DNA from: Granulicella aggregans
GTDB taxonomy: Bacteria > Acidobacteriota > Terriglobia > Terriglobales > Acidobacteriaceae
Assembly: GCF_014203275.1 (NCBI RefSeq)
Contig: NZ_JACHIP010000002.1
Location: forward strand, 620,001-684,000
DNA: 64,000 nt
Direction: 5' to 3'
Shown piece by piece: positions 10,021 through 18,723 of this stretch. The translations under genes and the position numbers were made by a program. The notes under the pieces are model-generated. The model was given only the letters and a program-made list of their open reading frames with translations, was not told where the DNA came from and ran no database searches. Numbering within the stretch: the stretch's first letter is position 1; the number at the start of each line of letters is the position of its first letter.

Positions 10021-11418
10021 ATGACGTCACAATCAATTGAACGGCCGTCTTTACAGGCAGTGAAATCACCCGGGGAAAAACAATCGGAGACGTCACGCGG
10101 AAGTTCAGCCGCAGGCGGTGACTTCGACGTGCTTCTGGCGACTGCAGGCTCTGGCGGAACTCTCGCGGCAGTGCGCCAACTGGCACGGTGCGGAACGAAG
10201 GCAGCCGTTATCTCAAGCGAGCCACTCGCTGCGGCCGCATGGTCGAAATACGCCTTCCGCAAGTTTAAGGGACCGCAGGAAAAAGACAGCCAGAAGTTCC
10301 TCGAATTTCTGATGAAGATCGGCAGCGCGTCTCCCGATCGAGTGCTGCTACCAACCTCCGATGAGACGGCATGGTTGTACACGAGCAACGCGCCCCTCTT
10401 GAAGAAATACTTTCGGCTTCACCAGCCTTCGGTGCAGACGATGCAGCGCCTCCTGGATAAGAAGCTGCTATCAGATGCTGCGCTGACAGCCGGACTCCAG
10501 GTTCTGCCTACCTGGGAGCCGCGCACGATGGACGAGGTGATCGACTCGGCACCAACTCTTCAGTACCCCATCCTGATCAAGCCGCGCACGCAGGTCCACC
10601 GGGCGAACAACGACAAGGGCATGGTCGCGGATTCGCCGAGCGACCTAGTTGAGAAGTACCACGCATTCATGTCAAGGGAGTATCCCGAGGCTCTAGACGT
10701 GAATCTGCCCGATGCGAACATACCTTTGCTCCAGCATTTTGTGAATATCGGAGCAAAGGGCGTGCATTCGGTCTCCGGGTTTATCGATGAGAGCGGAGAA
10801 CTCTTTGTGAGCCGCCATGCCCGCAAGGTCTTTCAACGCAGCATGCCTGCAGGGGTCGGCGTGTGCTTCGAGGCTCTGCCGGCAAATCCAAGCTTGTCGA
10901 ACTGTGTTCGCCGGCTCTGCAAGGAGCTGGGCTACTTCGGCATCTTCGAAGTGGAGTTCATCAGCTTTGGCGATGGCTGGGCGGTCATTGACTTCAATCC
11001 GAGGCTCTTCAATCAAGTTGGGATGGATAGTTATCGCGGCATGCCGCTGCCTCTGATGGCTTACCTCGATGCCGCGGGCAGGACTGCCGAGTTGCGAGAA
11101 GTTGTCGAGAAGGCTCAGAAGGATGATCACAACCGGCCGGCGGTCTTCTACGACCGCTTCACGTTGTGGGCTATTCTTACCGCCAAAGCCCTTACCGGAC
11201 GGGCGGAGCCGGGTGAGCGGGAGTACTGGAGAGAGTGGAAAAGAAGGAACCGAGCGGATACGGTTTACTTTGCCGCCGATGTAAGCGACCCGATGCCTGG
11301 CATCGTCCATGCGCTTTCAGAGATCTTTCTGGGTGTAAAAGCTGCGCGAAGATTCCTGCGCTCGACGGAGCGTGAGGTGACTGAGGTTGACCCCCTGATC
11401 CCGACGGTTCCGGCGTGA
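10021..11418 (+). CDS. ATP-grasp carboxylate-amine ligase
   Basis: ATP-grasp enzyme of 465 aa. Such enzymes activate a carboxylate as acyl phosphate and join it to an amine or thiol. The N-terminal Rossmann-like part starts near residue 35 with LLATAGSGGTLAAV. The nucleotide-binding subdomain carries the Lys of PILIKPRTQ. The metal site is visible as FEVEF followed by VIDFNPR, giving the expected Glu and Asn ligands. It most resembles unassigned D-Asp-ligase/CarB-like ATP-grasp proteins. The poorly conserved first 30 residues leave the start slightly open. Its stop overlaps the next gene's GTG start (GTGA), so it heads a coupled three-gene operon with a monooxygenase and a thioesterase-like hydrolase. 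That suggests synthesis of a small amide or peptide metabolite (inference). Confidence 0.8.
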   Translation: MTSQSIERPSLQAVKSPGEKQSETSRGSSAAGGDFDVLLATAGSGGTLAAVRQLARCGTKAAVISSEPLAAAAWSKYAFRKFKGPQEKDSQKFLEFLMKIGSASPDRVLLPTSDETAWLYTSNAPLLKKYFRLHQPSVQTMQRLLDKKLLSDAALTAGLQVLPTWEPRTMDEVIDSAPTLQYPILIKPRTQVHRANNDKGMVADSPSDLVEKYHAFMSREYPEALDVNLPDANIPLLQHFVNIGAKGVHSVSGFIDESGELFVSRHARKVFQRSMPAGVGVCFEALPANPSLSNCVRRLCKELGYFGIFEVEFISFGDGWAVIDFNPRLFNQVGMDSYRGMPLPLMAYLDAAGRTAELREVVEKAQKDDHNRPAVFYDRFTLWAILTAKALTGRAEPGEREYWREWKRRNRADTVYFAADVSDPMPGIVHALSEIFLGVKAARRFLRSTEREVTEVDPLIPTVPA

Positions 11419-12629
11419 AGACAGCTATAACAAAGACAAGAATCGCCATTGTGGGTGCCGGGCCTTACGGATTGTCGCTTGCGGCGCATCTCGCGGGGCA
11501 AGGGATCGAACACCGGATTTTCGGGCGTCCGATGCAGTTTTGGTCGCAGATTGCCAACGCCGCCGGCGAACGTTATCTCAAGTCCTACTGCTTCGGGACT
11601 AACCTCTCCGCGCCGGAGCCGGGATTTTCGTTTACGGACTACAACACGCCGCGTGGTCTTGAGACGTTCGAGCCTTGCTCCATGGCGAACTTTGCAGCTT
11701 ACGGCCGCTGGTTTCAAGAGAACAAGGTTCCGTGGGTCGAGCCGGTCGATGTGGTGAATATCAAGAGGGAAGACATCGGCTTCGCTCTCTCTCTTTCGAG
11801 CGGTGAAGATCTGATGGCTGATCAGGTTGTGGTGGCGACGGGACTTTCGTACTTCGCGAATACACCTTCAGCGCTAGAATCGGTATCGCCTTCGCTGGTG
11901 AGTCATACCGCCGATGTCACGCGATTCGCAGCCTTTGAGGGTAAGAGCGTGGCGGTACTGGGAGCGGGACAGTCCGCTCTTGAGGCTTGTGCGCTGCTGC
12001 GGGAGTCTGGCGCGCGACCGACGCTTTTGGTGCGCGAGGGATCGCTTCGGTGGCACCACAGGGTTTCTCTGAAGCGAAGTCTGTGGAAGAAGGTGAGGTC
12101 GCCTATCTCGGGGCTGGGCACAGGGCCGAAGGCGTGGGCGCTGACGAATTTTCCGGGAGCGATGCATCGGATACCCACCCACGTCAGGAGCAGGTTTGTG
12201 AAGAGTCATCTGCCTGCAGAGGGCGCGTGGTGGCTGCGTGAACGATTTGAGAAGCATGTCCCTGTCCACTTCGATTCCGAGGTGGTCGGGGCAAGCGAGT
12301 GCTGCAGTCATGTTGCGCTCACGGTGCGGAACTCGAAGACTGACACAAGCGAAAAGATGACGTTTGACCATGTGCTCGCGGGAAGCGGATATCGCGTCGA
12401 TGTCGACAGCGTTCCATTTCTGGACGCGAGTTTGCGCGAGAAGATCGAGCGCATCGATAACTATCCGAAGCTGAACGCCAACTTCGAGTCGTCCGTGCCG
12501 GGACTGCGCTTTGTCGGCGCGGCCTCTGCGATGAGCTTTGGCCCGCTCTTCCGCTTCGTGGTCGGGGCCGACTATACGTCTCGAACCATTACTCGCCATG
12601 CGGCGACGCAGTTCGCGGGCCGTTCATGA
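11415..12629 (+). CDS. FAD/NAD(P)-dependent monooxygenase
   Basis: Flavoprotein of 404 aa in the N-hydroxylating/flavin-containing monooxygenase group. The FAD Rossmann motif is GAGPYG at residues 14-19. A second nucleotide-binding motif, VAVLGAGQSALEA, near residue 178 would bind NADPH. Conserved FMO-like features include RPMQFW near residue 35, VVVATGLSYF between the two Rossmann folds, and a C-terminal GAASAMSFGPLFRF loop. Start GTG overlaps the ATP-grasp stop and its own stop overlaps the next ATG (ATGA), so the three proteins are probably made in fixed ratio. A role in hydroxylating the amine or carrier-bound intermediate used by the ligase is inference. FAD-dependent oxidation is well supported. 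Confidence 0.85.
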   Translation: MKTAITKTRIAIVGAGPYGLSLAAHLAGQGIEHRIFGRPMQFWSQIANAAGERYLKSYCFGTNLSAPEPGFSFTDYNTPRGLETFEPCSMANFAAYGRWFQENKVPWVEPVDVVNIKREDIGFALSLSSGEDLMADQVVVATGLSYFANTPSALESVSPSLVSHTADVTRFAAFEGKSVAVLGAGQSALEACALLRESGARPTLLVREGSLRWHHRVSLKRSLWKKVRSPISGLGTGPKAWALTNFPGAMHRIPTHVRSRFVKSHLPAEGAWWLRERFEKHVPVHFDSEVVGASECCSHVALTVRNSKTDTSEKMTFDHVLAGSGYRVDVDSVPFLDASLREKIERIDNYPKLNANFESSVPGLRFVGAASAMSFGPLFRFVVGADYTSRTITRHAATQFAGRS

Positions 12630-13465
12630 CGGAGAACTCCACAACATTCGTGTACTTGCCCGGGGCGGGTGGTGGCGGCGAGGGCGATCTTGCGGAGCTG
12701 GCGGCTGGATTGGATTTTCCGGTCAGCTTTGAGCCGGTTCGCTATCCGGGCTGGCAGCGATCGATGGCGGAGGGATTTTCAGCTGAGATACTCCTCGAAG
12801 AACTGGCTGCTGAGATCGAGAGGAAGGTTCCATCGGGTCCGATCAGGATCATGGGTATGTCGATTGGCGGACATTTGGGCTATACGATTGCGCTCCGTTT
12901 GCAGGCTAAGGGACGAGAGATTGCCGGACTTTGCGTGGTCGATTCGTTCATGATTGAGAGTTCGAAGGCCACCGCGGGCTGGCAGGGGCGCGCGTTGGCG
13001 CAAGGGATGGACCTGCTGCGAAAGGGGCGATACATGACCTTCGCCCGATTTATCCGATCGAAGGCATGGAGAGGGCTTCTGCGACTGGGCGGGAAGCCGC
13101 TCTTGAGTTTAGTCGGCAGAGTCTCCGGGTCGGGCGGCATGAACACGCTGCTCGCCAGAGATGCGATGGCCGATCAGGAGCTGAGTATGCGGCTGCTCAT
13201 CGTCCACCTGGCGCCGTGGCTGAAGGAGCTTGATTGCGAGCCGGTTCCGCTGATCGCGCCTGTCGCTCTGCTGCGCACGAAGGTGTCCGCGCGCGACGAT
13301 CTTTCGTGGATGCGGCGGTGCCCCTACGTATCGATCTACGAGGTTCCGGGAACCCACGAGACATTGTTTGAAGCGGAGAACATCGGAGAGATGCGCAAGG
13401 CGTTTGGAGCAGCAGCGATGGAGTTCAGCAGAGCGGGGGCCGCAGCCCTCGAGACGCCTGCCTGA
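12626..13465 (+). CDS. Thioesterase-like alpha/beta hydrolase
   Basis: Alpha/beta hydrolase of 279 aa resembling type II thioesterases and acyl-release domains. The oxyanion loop LPGAGGGG is at residues 11-18, the nucleophile elbow is GMSIGG with Ser79, and the catalytic His is His244 in VPGTHETLF. The acidic residue should lie in the strand before it, but I cannot assign it. The start codon overlaps the stop of the monooxygenase gene. In this operon it would release or proof-read an acyl intermediate, or cleave an ester or thioester product. No carrier protein or NRPS/PKS gene is present in the window, so the substrate is open. Confidence 0.8.
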   Translation: MTENSTTFVYLPGAGGGGEGDLAELAAGLDFPVSFEPVRYPGWQRSMAEGFSAEILLEELAAEIERKVPSGPIRIMGMSIGGHLGYTIALRLQAKGREIAGLCVVDSFMIESSKATAGWQGRALAQGMDLLRKGRYMTFARFIRSKAWRGLLRLGGKPLLSLVGRVSGSGGMNTLLARDAMADQELSMRLLIVHLAPWLKELDCEPVPLIAPVALLRTKVSARDDLSWMRRCPYVSIYEVPGTHETLFEAENIGEMRKAFGAAAMEFSRAGAAALETPA

Positions 13466-13718
13466 GAGCTGCGGCTCGCCGCTACCTGCATCCGGTTATG
13501 GAGTGGAGATCAGAGCAAAAGACGGCGTATTTCCGGTTGCCGTATTCACAACCTAGTCTCCCCCTAGCGCTGGGCTCGGTATCGCGTCGGTCGGATTCAC
13601 CGCCGCCGCTGAAGCGACAGCGAATACCATCAAGATCCTCAACTGGACCTACGATGGAGGTCGACGTTGACTTCTAAACGCAGATTACTTTCGGGAACGA
13701 CGAACAAGAAGAACTGAC
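13466..13718. other. Intergenic region with possible coding remnant
   Basis: No full gene. A 35-codon open stretch at about 13565-13665 reads plausibly as protein (SVGFTAAAEATANTIKIL) between two stops, but is too short to identify. It may be a decayed gene end. Confidence 0.3.
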
Positions 13719-13744
13719 AAAGGGGAGGACGATGTCTCCCCTTT
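13719..13744. terminator. Hairpin terminator at the end of the tricorn-like gene
   Basis: AAAGGGGAG and CTCCCCTTT form a perfect 9-bp stem with an 8-nt loop. It begins 4 nt after the stop of the minus-strand protease gene, with A/T runs at both stem ends. It could serve both strands. Confidence 0.65.
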
Positions 13745-13748
13745 CAGG

Positions 13749-16700
13749 TCAGTTCTTGAAGGACTTGTCCGGGTACGCAGGCGCGGGCGGAACGGGGCGA
13801 GGATCGGCTTTGATCTGCTGCTTCAGGAGATCGATCGCCGCCTGGAGTTGAGCGTCAGTGCCAGAGAAGGTGGCATGGGGAAGATTGTCGACGGTGATGT
13901 CGGGGTCGACTCCGTGACCTTCGATGAGCCACTTCCCTTCCGGCCCGTAGACGCCTATCTCGGCGGCTGTGGCTACGCCTCCGTCGGCTTCGACGTTGCT
14001 GCCGCTGAGCCAGATCTCTCCGCCCCAGGTGCGGGTGCCGATGACCTTGCCCATGTTGAAGCGCTTGAAGCCTTCGGTGAAGGCTTCGCCGTCGGAGGCG
14101 GTTTCGGCGTCGGTGAGGACGACGATGTGGCCACGGAAGGCTCCCTGCATGTTCCAGTCGGGCTCGCCGACACGCGGCTGCCAGTAGAACCATGCTTTGC
14201 GAAGAAGTGAGCTGAGCAGCCAGGAGTCGATGTTGCCGCCCTGGTTGTGGCGCACGTCGATGATGAGTCCCTGACGTTTGAAGACGGGGTAGTAGTCCCG
14301 GGCCCACTGCTCGATATCGCCCGAACCCATGGCGCGGAGGTGGACGTAGCCGATGGTATTCGAAGATGCGGCTTCGACCTGGGTGCGCCGGGTGTACTCC
14401 CACTCGGAGTAGCGGAGTCTGGCTTCATCGCGGGATGCGACGGGCTTGACGAGGACATTGCGGGGTTCGCCGGTTACGGGCTTGACGTGCAGCAGGACGG
14501 GGACGCCGACCTTGCCGCGAAGGAGTTCGCGCTCGTCCTGGACGCTGAGGATCTCCGTGCCATCGATCGAGGTGATGACTTCGCCTTCATGGACGAGAGA
14601 CTCGGGCCGGGAGAGCGGCGGGGCCTGAGCGGGCAGGTCGGGGTCGTAGGCGTAGATGTGCTCGACGACGTAGCCGCCGGCCTTCTCGTCGCGGCGAAGC
14701 CTTGCGCCGAGGGCGGCAATGGCGATATTGTCAGCGGGCTTGCGGGCGTCTCCGCCCTGAACGAAGGTGTGCAAGGCGGAGAGCTCGGAGACCATCTGGG
14801 CGATGACATTGTTGAGCTCTTCGCGATTGGAGACGCGGTCGACGAGGGGCATGTAGCGGTCGCGCATGCCGGGCCAGTCGACTCCCTGCATGTGACGGTC
14901 GTAGAAGTAGTCGCGCTCAAGCCGCCAGGCGTCGAGGAAGATGCCGTGGAACTCCGCCTGCGGCGTGGTGCTGAAGGCCCAGTGGGAGAGATCGATGCGG
15001 GCTTTGCCCATGACCTTGGCGTCGGAGAGGCCGGAGCCTTTGACGTCGGAGTCGAGGATCCAGAAGTCTTCGCCTTTGTGGAGGAGCAACTTCTTGCGGT
15101 CGGACGAGATCTCGTAGCCCTGCACGTCGCCCATGACGGTGTCGGTCTCGTCTCCCTTGTTGTCGATCTCGAGGCATTGCAGGGACTGCTTGGGGTCTGC
15201 CTCATCGGTGGAGTTCAACCAGCAGAGGCGCTTCTCCGTGGCCTGTAGAGCTGAATAGTTGCCGGGCGCGGCTGGAACCTCAGAGATGCGTGACTGGATG
15301 CCGGCGAAATCGATCTTGACCTCTGGGATTTTCTTGTCCTTCTCCTTCTCTTTGTCAGACTTTTCGTCGGCGATGGTCTTGCTGTCCTTGCCTGCCTTGT
15401 CGACGGGCTTGCCTGCTTCCTTCTTCTTGTCCTCGTCCTTCTTTTCCTTCTTCTCGTCGCTATCTTTGTCTTTGTCGGACTTGCTCTCCGGATGGAGTTC
15501 GTCGGGCATCAGGAATGGCGAGCGGAGATCGGCGGTTAGCGCCATCTGGTAGACGCGTACCGTGCGGTCGAAGTGCGGAGACGGCTGCCTTGGACCCCAG
15601 GGCGATTGGACGGTAGTGCTGAGGTTGCGGTCGGAGAGGAAGTAGATCCACTTGCCGTCCGAGCTCCAGACAGGACTCATGCTGTTGAACCGTTCGGAGG
15701 TGAGCGGTTGCACCGTGCCGGTGGCGACTTCGAGGATCTCGACCTGCGTGAACATGTCGGGGGCGGTTTCGGCGAAGGTAAGCCAGCGGCTGTCGGGGGA
15801 CCAGGAGAGGTCGGCGAAGTCGCCGTGCATAGACTGACGGATCAGCTTATTCTGCTTCGTCTTCGTGTCTAAGAGCCAGAGCTGCTGGTCCTTGTCGTAG
15901 TGGGCGAGGTAGTGTCCGTCGGGCGAGATGAGGCCATCCCAGCGCAGGACCTTGGTGTCCTTCGTCCACTCCTCGGGCTTGGTCTCCGGCGTGAGCTGGC
16001 CGTTCGCGGGATACTTCCAGAACTCGGTCTCTCCGGTCTGGGTGGAAAGGGTCAGAATGCTCTTGCCATCGGGAAGGAAGCGGGCATCGCGGAAGCGGGT
16101 TGCGGAGTCGCCGGCAACCTTGATGATGCGGCCATTCTTTGGAGCGAGGGTGAAGACCTCGCCACGTGCAGTGAAGACCGCGGCTGAACCGTCGGGGGCG
16201 AGATGCGCGGAGGTGATGTACTGCGCCGGCTTGGTGACCCAGTGTTCGCGAAGCTGGTCGAAGTCTGACGAGAGTGTAACCGGGATGATCTCTTCGTGGC
16301 CGGAGGTGGGATCGAGTGCCCAGAGCTCCGCGCCCGAGGCGTAGACGATGTGGCCGTCGGAGACCGTCGCCGACTGAACGTCGAACTTGCGCTGATGGCT
16401 CAGTTGTTTGACGTCGTGGCCCTGTTCGTCCATGGAGAAGAGGTTCATCACGCCGTCCCGATCGGAGAGGAAGTAGACGCGGCCGTTCGAGTAGATGGGC
16501 GCGTGCGAGGTACCGGTGAAGTCGGCGGTGAGAGGCGTGGCCTCGGAGTGGCCGTCGAAGCGCCAGAGGTTCTCCGCCCAGCCGCCTTTGTAGCGCTTGG
16601 TCTCGCTCCATTGGCGCTGAGAGCGGGTGAAGAAGAGGGTTTTGCCGTCGGAGGAGTAGGCCGCTTCAGAGGCGGTCGCAAGGGGGACGGCTTCGTGTTC

Positions 16701-17144
16701 GCCGTGGCTGCCGATCAGGATGAGCTGGTTGTCGGGCAGGGTGGAGTAGCGGCTGGTGTTGACGATGAGGCGTCCATCCGGAGTCCAACCCTCGGGCGCG
16801 GCGTCGCCATCCCAGGTCCGGCGCTGGGGCATGCCGCCGGTGATGGGCATGGTGTAGACCTCGGCGGGGCCTTCGTAGTGGGCTTGGAAGGCGACGGTTT
16901 GGCCGTCGGGCGAGAGCGTTGCGTGGCTTTCGGTTCCGGTGCCGGAGGTAAGGCGGTGGGCTGCGCCTCCTTGCGCGGAGACCGACCAGAGATCGCCTTC
17001 GGAGGTGAAGATGAGGGTGTCGCCGTGGAGCGCGGGGTCGGTGTAGTAGCCGCGATGGGCTTGGCTGGCAGTCTGACCGGAGACGGTGTGTGCGGCGAAG
17101 TAGAAGAGAACGGCGGCTAGACGGAGCTTATGCTGCAGGGCCAT
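13749..17144 (-). CDS. Tricorn-like S41 protease with beta-propellers and PDZ domain
   Basis: Exported protease of 1131 aa related to archaeal tricorn, which trims peptides. After a signal peptide (ends near VSGQT) come WD40-like/PD40 blades covering about residues 30-540, in two propellers. A very acidic/basic linker (about residues 550-610, almost only K, E and D) follows. Next are a tricorn C1-type segment, a PDZ domain and the S41 catalytic core. The nucleophile is S1017 in ETASDGEAF. A downstream Glu in WGGEIW fits the fourth catalytic position. The catalytic His is H792 in SALHTFV; the residue before it is Leu, where tricorn has Ser745. Proteolysis is probable but that swap should be noted. 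It is monocistronic, with its own terminator. Confidence 0.85.
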   Translation of the reverse strand: MALQHKLRLAAVLFYFAAHTVSGQTASQAHRGYYTDPALHGDTLIFTSEGDLWSVSAQGGAAHRLTSGTGTESHATLSPDGQTVAFQAHYEGPAEVYTMPITGGMPQRRTWDGDAAPEGWTPDGRLIVNTSRYSTLPDNQLILIGSHGEHEAVPLATASEAAYSSDGKTLFFTRSQRQWSETKRYKGGWAENLWRFDGHSEATPLTADFTGTSHAPIYSNGRVYFLSDRDGVMNLFSMDEQGHDVKQLSHQRKFDVQSATVSDGHIVYASGAELWALDPTSGHEEIIPVTLSSDFDQLREHWVTKPAQYITSAHLAPDGSAAVFTARGEVFTLAPKNGRIIKVAGDSATRFRDARFLPDGKSILTLSTQTGETEFWKYPANGQLTPETKPEEWTKDTKVLRWDGLISPDGHYLAHYDKDQQLWLLDTKTKQNKLIRQSMHGDFADLSWSPDSRWLTFAETAPDMFTQVEILEVATGTVQPLTSERFNSMSPVWSSDGKWIYFLSDRNLSTTVQSPWGPRQPSPHFDRTVRVYQMALTADLRSPFLMPDELHPESKSDKDKDSDEKKEKKDEDKKKEAGKPVDKAGKDSKTIADEKSDKEKEKDKKIPEVKIDFAGIQSRISEVPAAPGNYSALQATEKRLCWLNSTDEADPKQSLQCLEIDNKGDETDTVMGDVQGYEISSDRKKLLLHKGEDFWILDSDVKGSGLSDAKVMGKARIDLSHWAFSTTPQAEFHGIFLDAWRLERDYFYDRHMQGVDWPGMRDRYMPLVDRVSNREELNNVIAQMVSELSALHTFVQGGDARKPADNIAIAALGARLRRDEKAGGYVVEHIYAYDPDLPAQAPPLSRPESLVHEGEVITSIDGTEILSVQDERELLRGKVGVPVLLHVKPVTGEPRNVLVKPVASRDEARLRYSEWEYTRRTQVEAASSNTIGYVHLRAMGSGDIEQWARDYYPVFKRQGLIIDVRHNQGGNIDSWLLSSLLRKAWFYWQPRVGEPDWNMQGAFRGHIVVLTDAETASDGEAFTEGFKRFNMGKVIGTRTWGGEIWLSGSNVEADGGVATAAEIGVYGPEGKWLIEGHGVDPDITVDNLPHATFSGTDAQLQAAIDLLKQQIKADPRPVPPAPAYPDKSFKN

Positions 17145-17249
17145 GGGAAGGGTGTCCTCTTGATCCGGAGAACAGGTCCGGACGAAGCTTTGGGATTGGC
17201 TTGAAGCTGTTTGAGGAGGATATCACCGGCCGAATCGCGGTTCAGAGCC

Positions 17250-17780
17250 TCAGTCGAGCCTTTCGTGAACGCTCCTAAGGATTTCATCCGAGAACGGCTT
17301 GTTCTGCACGGCGCGAGCGAGCACGACTGCTCCAATCATCGCGGCGGAGCGGTAGATTGCGTCCTTTCGGTCTCCGCCCATCGCGGAGAGGATGTCCTGC
17401 AGTCCTTTCTCGAGGGCCTCGCGAGCTTCTGGGGTCGATCTTGAGATCTCCTGTGCGAGGGTGGCCATGGTGCAGCCGTCGCCGGGATTGTCGCGATGTT
17501 TCGGGCTGAGATAGCTACCGGCATACGCGGCTTCTCCGCCCTTTTTGCCATAGGCTCGCTGCACGCTGCCCAGAGAGATTCCTTGTCCATAGGCGACTGC
17601 GGCTGCCTGGAGATCTTCCTTCGACTTGAAATGAGCGTAAAACGCGCCGTGCGTCAGGCCTGCGGCCTTCATGACTTCGCCTACGGTTACGTTCTCAAAT
17701 CCTCGTTCGCGAAAGAGGCGGGAGGCCTCCTCGACGATGCGATCGTGCTTTTCGGCGGTCTCCTGGGCTGGGTATCGCAT
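17250..17780 (-). CDS. TetR/AcrR family repressor
   Basis: One-domain-plus-ligand-pocket regulator, 176 aa from the start chosen here. The N-terminal HTH spans VTVGEVMKAAGLTHGAFYAHF. Many relatives begin MRYP followed by a charged helix, as this one does at 17780. A GGAGG sits 12 nt upstream of that ATG, and the frame is open up to an ATG at 17822. The C-terminal ligand domain is specific to the subfamily and gives no inducer. It is divergent from the SDR gene at 17871. Two copies of ATGACGnTCAT in the gap are likely its operator, so it should repress both genes. Starting at 17822 would put one operator copy inside the gene, another reason to prefer 17780. Confidence 0.85.
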   Translation of the reverse strand: MRYPAQETAEKHDRIVEEASRLFRERGFENVTVGEVMKAAGLTHGAFYAHFKSKEDLQAAAVAYGQGISLGSVQRAYGKKGGEAAYAGSYLSPKHRDNPGDGCTMATLAQEISRSTPEAREALEKGLQDILSAMGGDRKDAIYRSAAMIGAVVLARAVQNKPFSDEILRSVHERLD

Positions 17781-17801
17781 TTCTTTTTGCATCCTCCATC
17801 T

Positions 17802-17834
17802 ATGACGCTCATCATAATTCATGTATGACGATCA
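17802..17834. promoter_or_regulatory. Twin operator for the TetR regulator
   Basis: ATGACGCTCAT (17802-17812) and ATGACGATCAT (17824-17834) are two copies of the palindrome ATGA-cgn-TCAT. They are spaced 22 bp start to start, about two helical turns, between the divergent TetR and SDR genes. This is the arrangement expected for cooperative binding of two TetR dimers on one DNA face. Confidence 0.65.
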
Positions 17835-17870
17835 TCCTATTTGATGACCGCGACAGCAAGAGGAGGCAGT

Positions 17871-18653
17871 ATGAAACTCGCAGGGAAGAAAGGTCTTATC
17901 ACCGGAGGCAACAGCGGCATTGGACTTGCAACAGCACGGTTGTTTATCGCCGAGGGCGCGCAGGTGGCCATTACCGGCCGTGACCAGGAGACGATCGATG
18001 AAGCGATTGCGGAACTCGGCCCGAACGCACGCGGCTATCGCGCCGACGTGACGATTGCGGCGGACCGGCAGCAGCTCTTCGCGGCGCTGGCAGAGGACTT
18101 CGGCAAGCTCGATATCGTCTTTGCGAACGCGGGCATCTCGGGCAAGACGCCTACGGGCTCGACCGACGAGGCTGTCTTCGAGAACATCATCCACATCAAT
18201 CTGAATGGCGCGTTCTTTACCGTCAACTCTGCAGCTCCGCTGCTGAACGATGGGGGCAGCGTGATCTTCAACGGCTCCGTGCATAACCATCTTGGACAGC
18301 CGGGTATGGCGGCGTATGCGGCGACCAAGGGCGGTCTGGTCTCCATGGCTCGGGCGATTGCGGCTGACCTTGCGCCGCGCGGCATCCGGGTGAACGTGGT
18401 CGCGCCGGGAGCCACCAAGACTCCTATCTGGAGTCGCGGAGGCCGGGCGAATGCGCCGGCGGAGGAGTCTGCGAAGCTGGCAAAGTTCGTGGCTTCGGCG
18501 ATTCCACTAGGACGCTGGGGTGAGCCGGAGGAGCTTGCCAAGGCGGTGCTCTTCCTGGCATCGGATGACTCGTCGTATGTGAATGCGATTGAGTTGACGG
18601 TTGATGGCGGAGTGACTGGCGCGCCTTGGGGGTCTTCGATCTTCCGGGGTTGA
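17871..18653 (+). CDS. SDR family oxidoreductase
   Basis: Classical short-chain dehydrogenase/reductase of 260 aa. AGGAGG lies 4 nt before the ATG at 17871; an upstream TTG at 17841 is less likely. The cofactor loop is TGGNSGIG (residues 11-18), and the following TGRDQ suggests NADP preference. The catalytic pair is Y149-xxx-K153 in YAATKGG. The C-terminal end IELTVDGGVTGAPWG is typical of the quinone/aldehyde-reducing SDRs often controlled by a divergent TetR repressor. This pairing suggests an inducible detoxification reductase. The substrate is unknown. A strong terminator follows directly. Confidence 0.9.
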   Translation: MKLAGKKGLITGGNSGIGLATARLFIAEGAQVAITGRDQETIDEAIAELGPNARGYRADVTIAADRQQLFAALAEDFGKLDIVFANAGISGKTPTGSTDEAVFENIIHINLNGAFFTVNSAAPLLNDGGSVIFNGSVHNHLGQPGMAAYAATKGGLVSMARAIAADLAPRGIRVNVVAPGATKTPIWSRGGRANAPAEESAKLAKFVASAIPLGRWGEPEELAKAVLFLASDDSSYVNAIELTVDGGVTGAPWGSSIFRG

Positions 18654-18670
18654 AGCCTTAATTCGATCAG

Positions 18671-18704
18671 AAAAAGGGAGGCCGCTGGAGCGGCCTCCCT
18701 TTTT
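18671..18704 (+). terminator. Rho-independent terminator after the SDR gene
   Basis: AAAAAGGGAGGCCGCT and its inverted copy ending in CCTCCCTTTTT make a long GC-rich stem with a short loop and a T-run. It lies 17 nt after the SDR stop codon. Confidence 0.9.
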
Positions 18705-18723
18705 CTGTTGGCTGTTTGCCATT

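Noticed and set aside
14247..15248. 333-codon open frame on the plus strand
   Set aside because: Antisense to the tricorn-like protease. Its composition is Val/Gly/Asp-rich and there is no recognisable domain.
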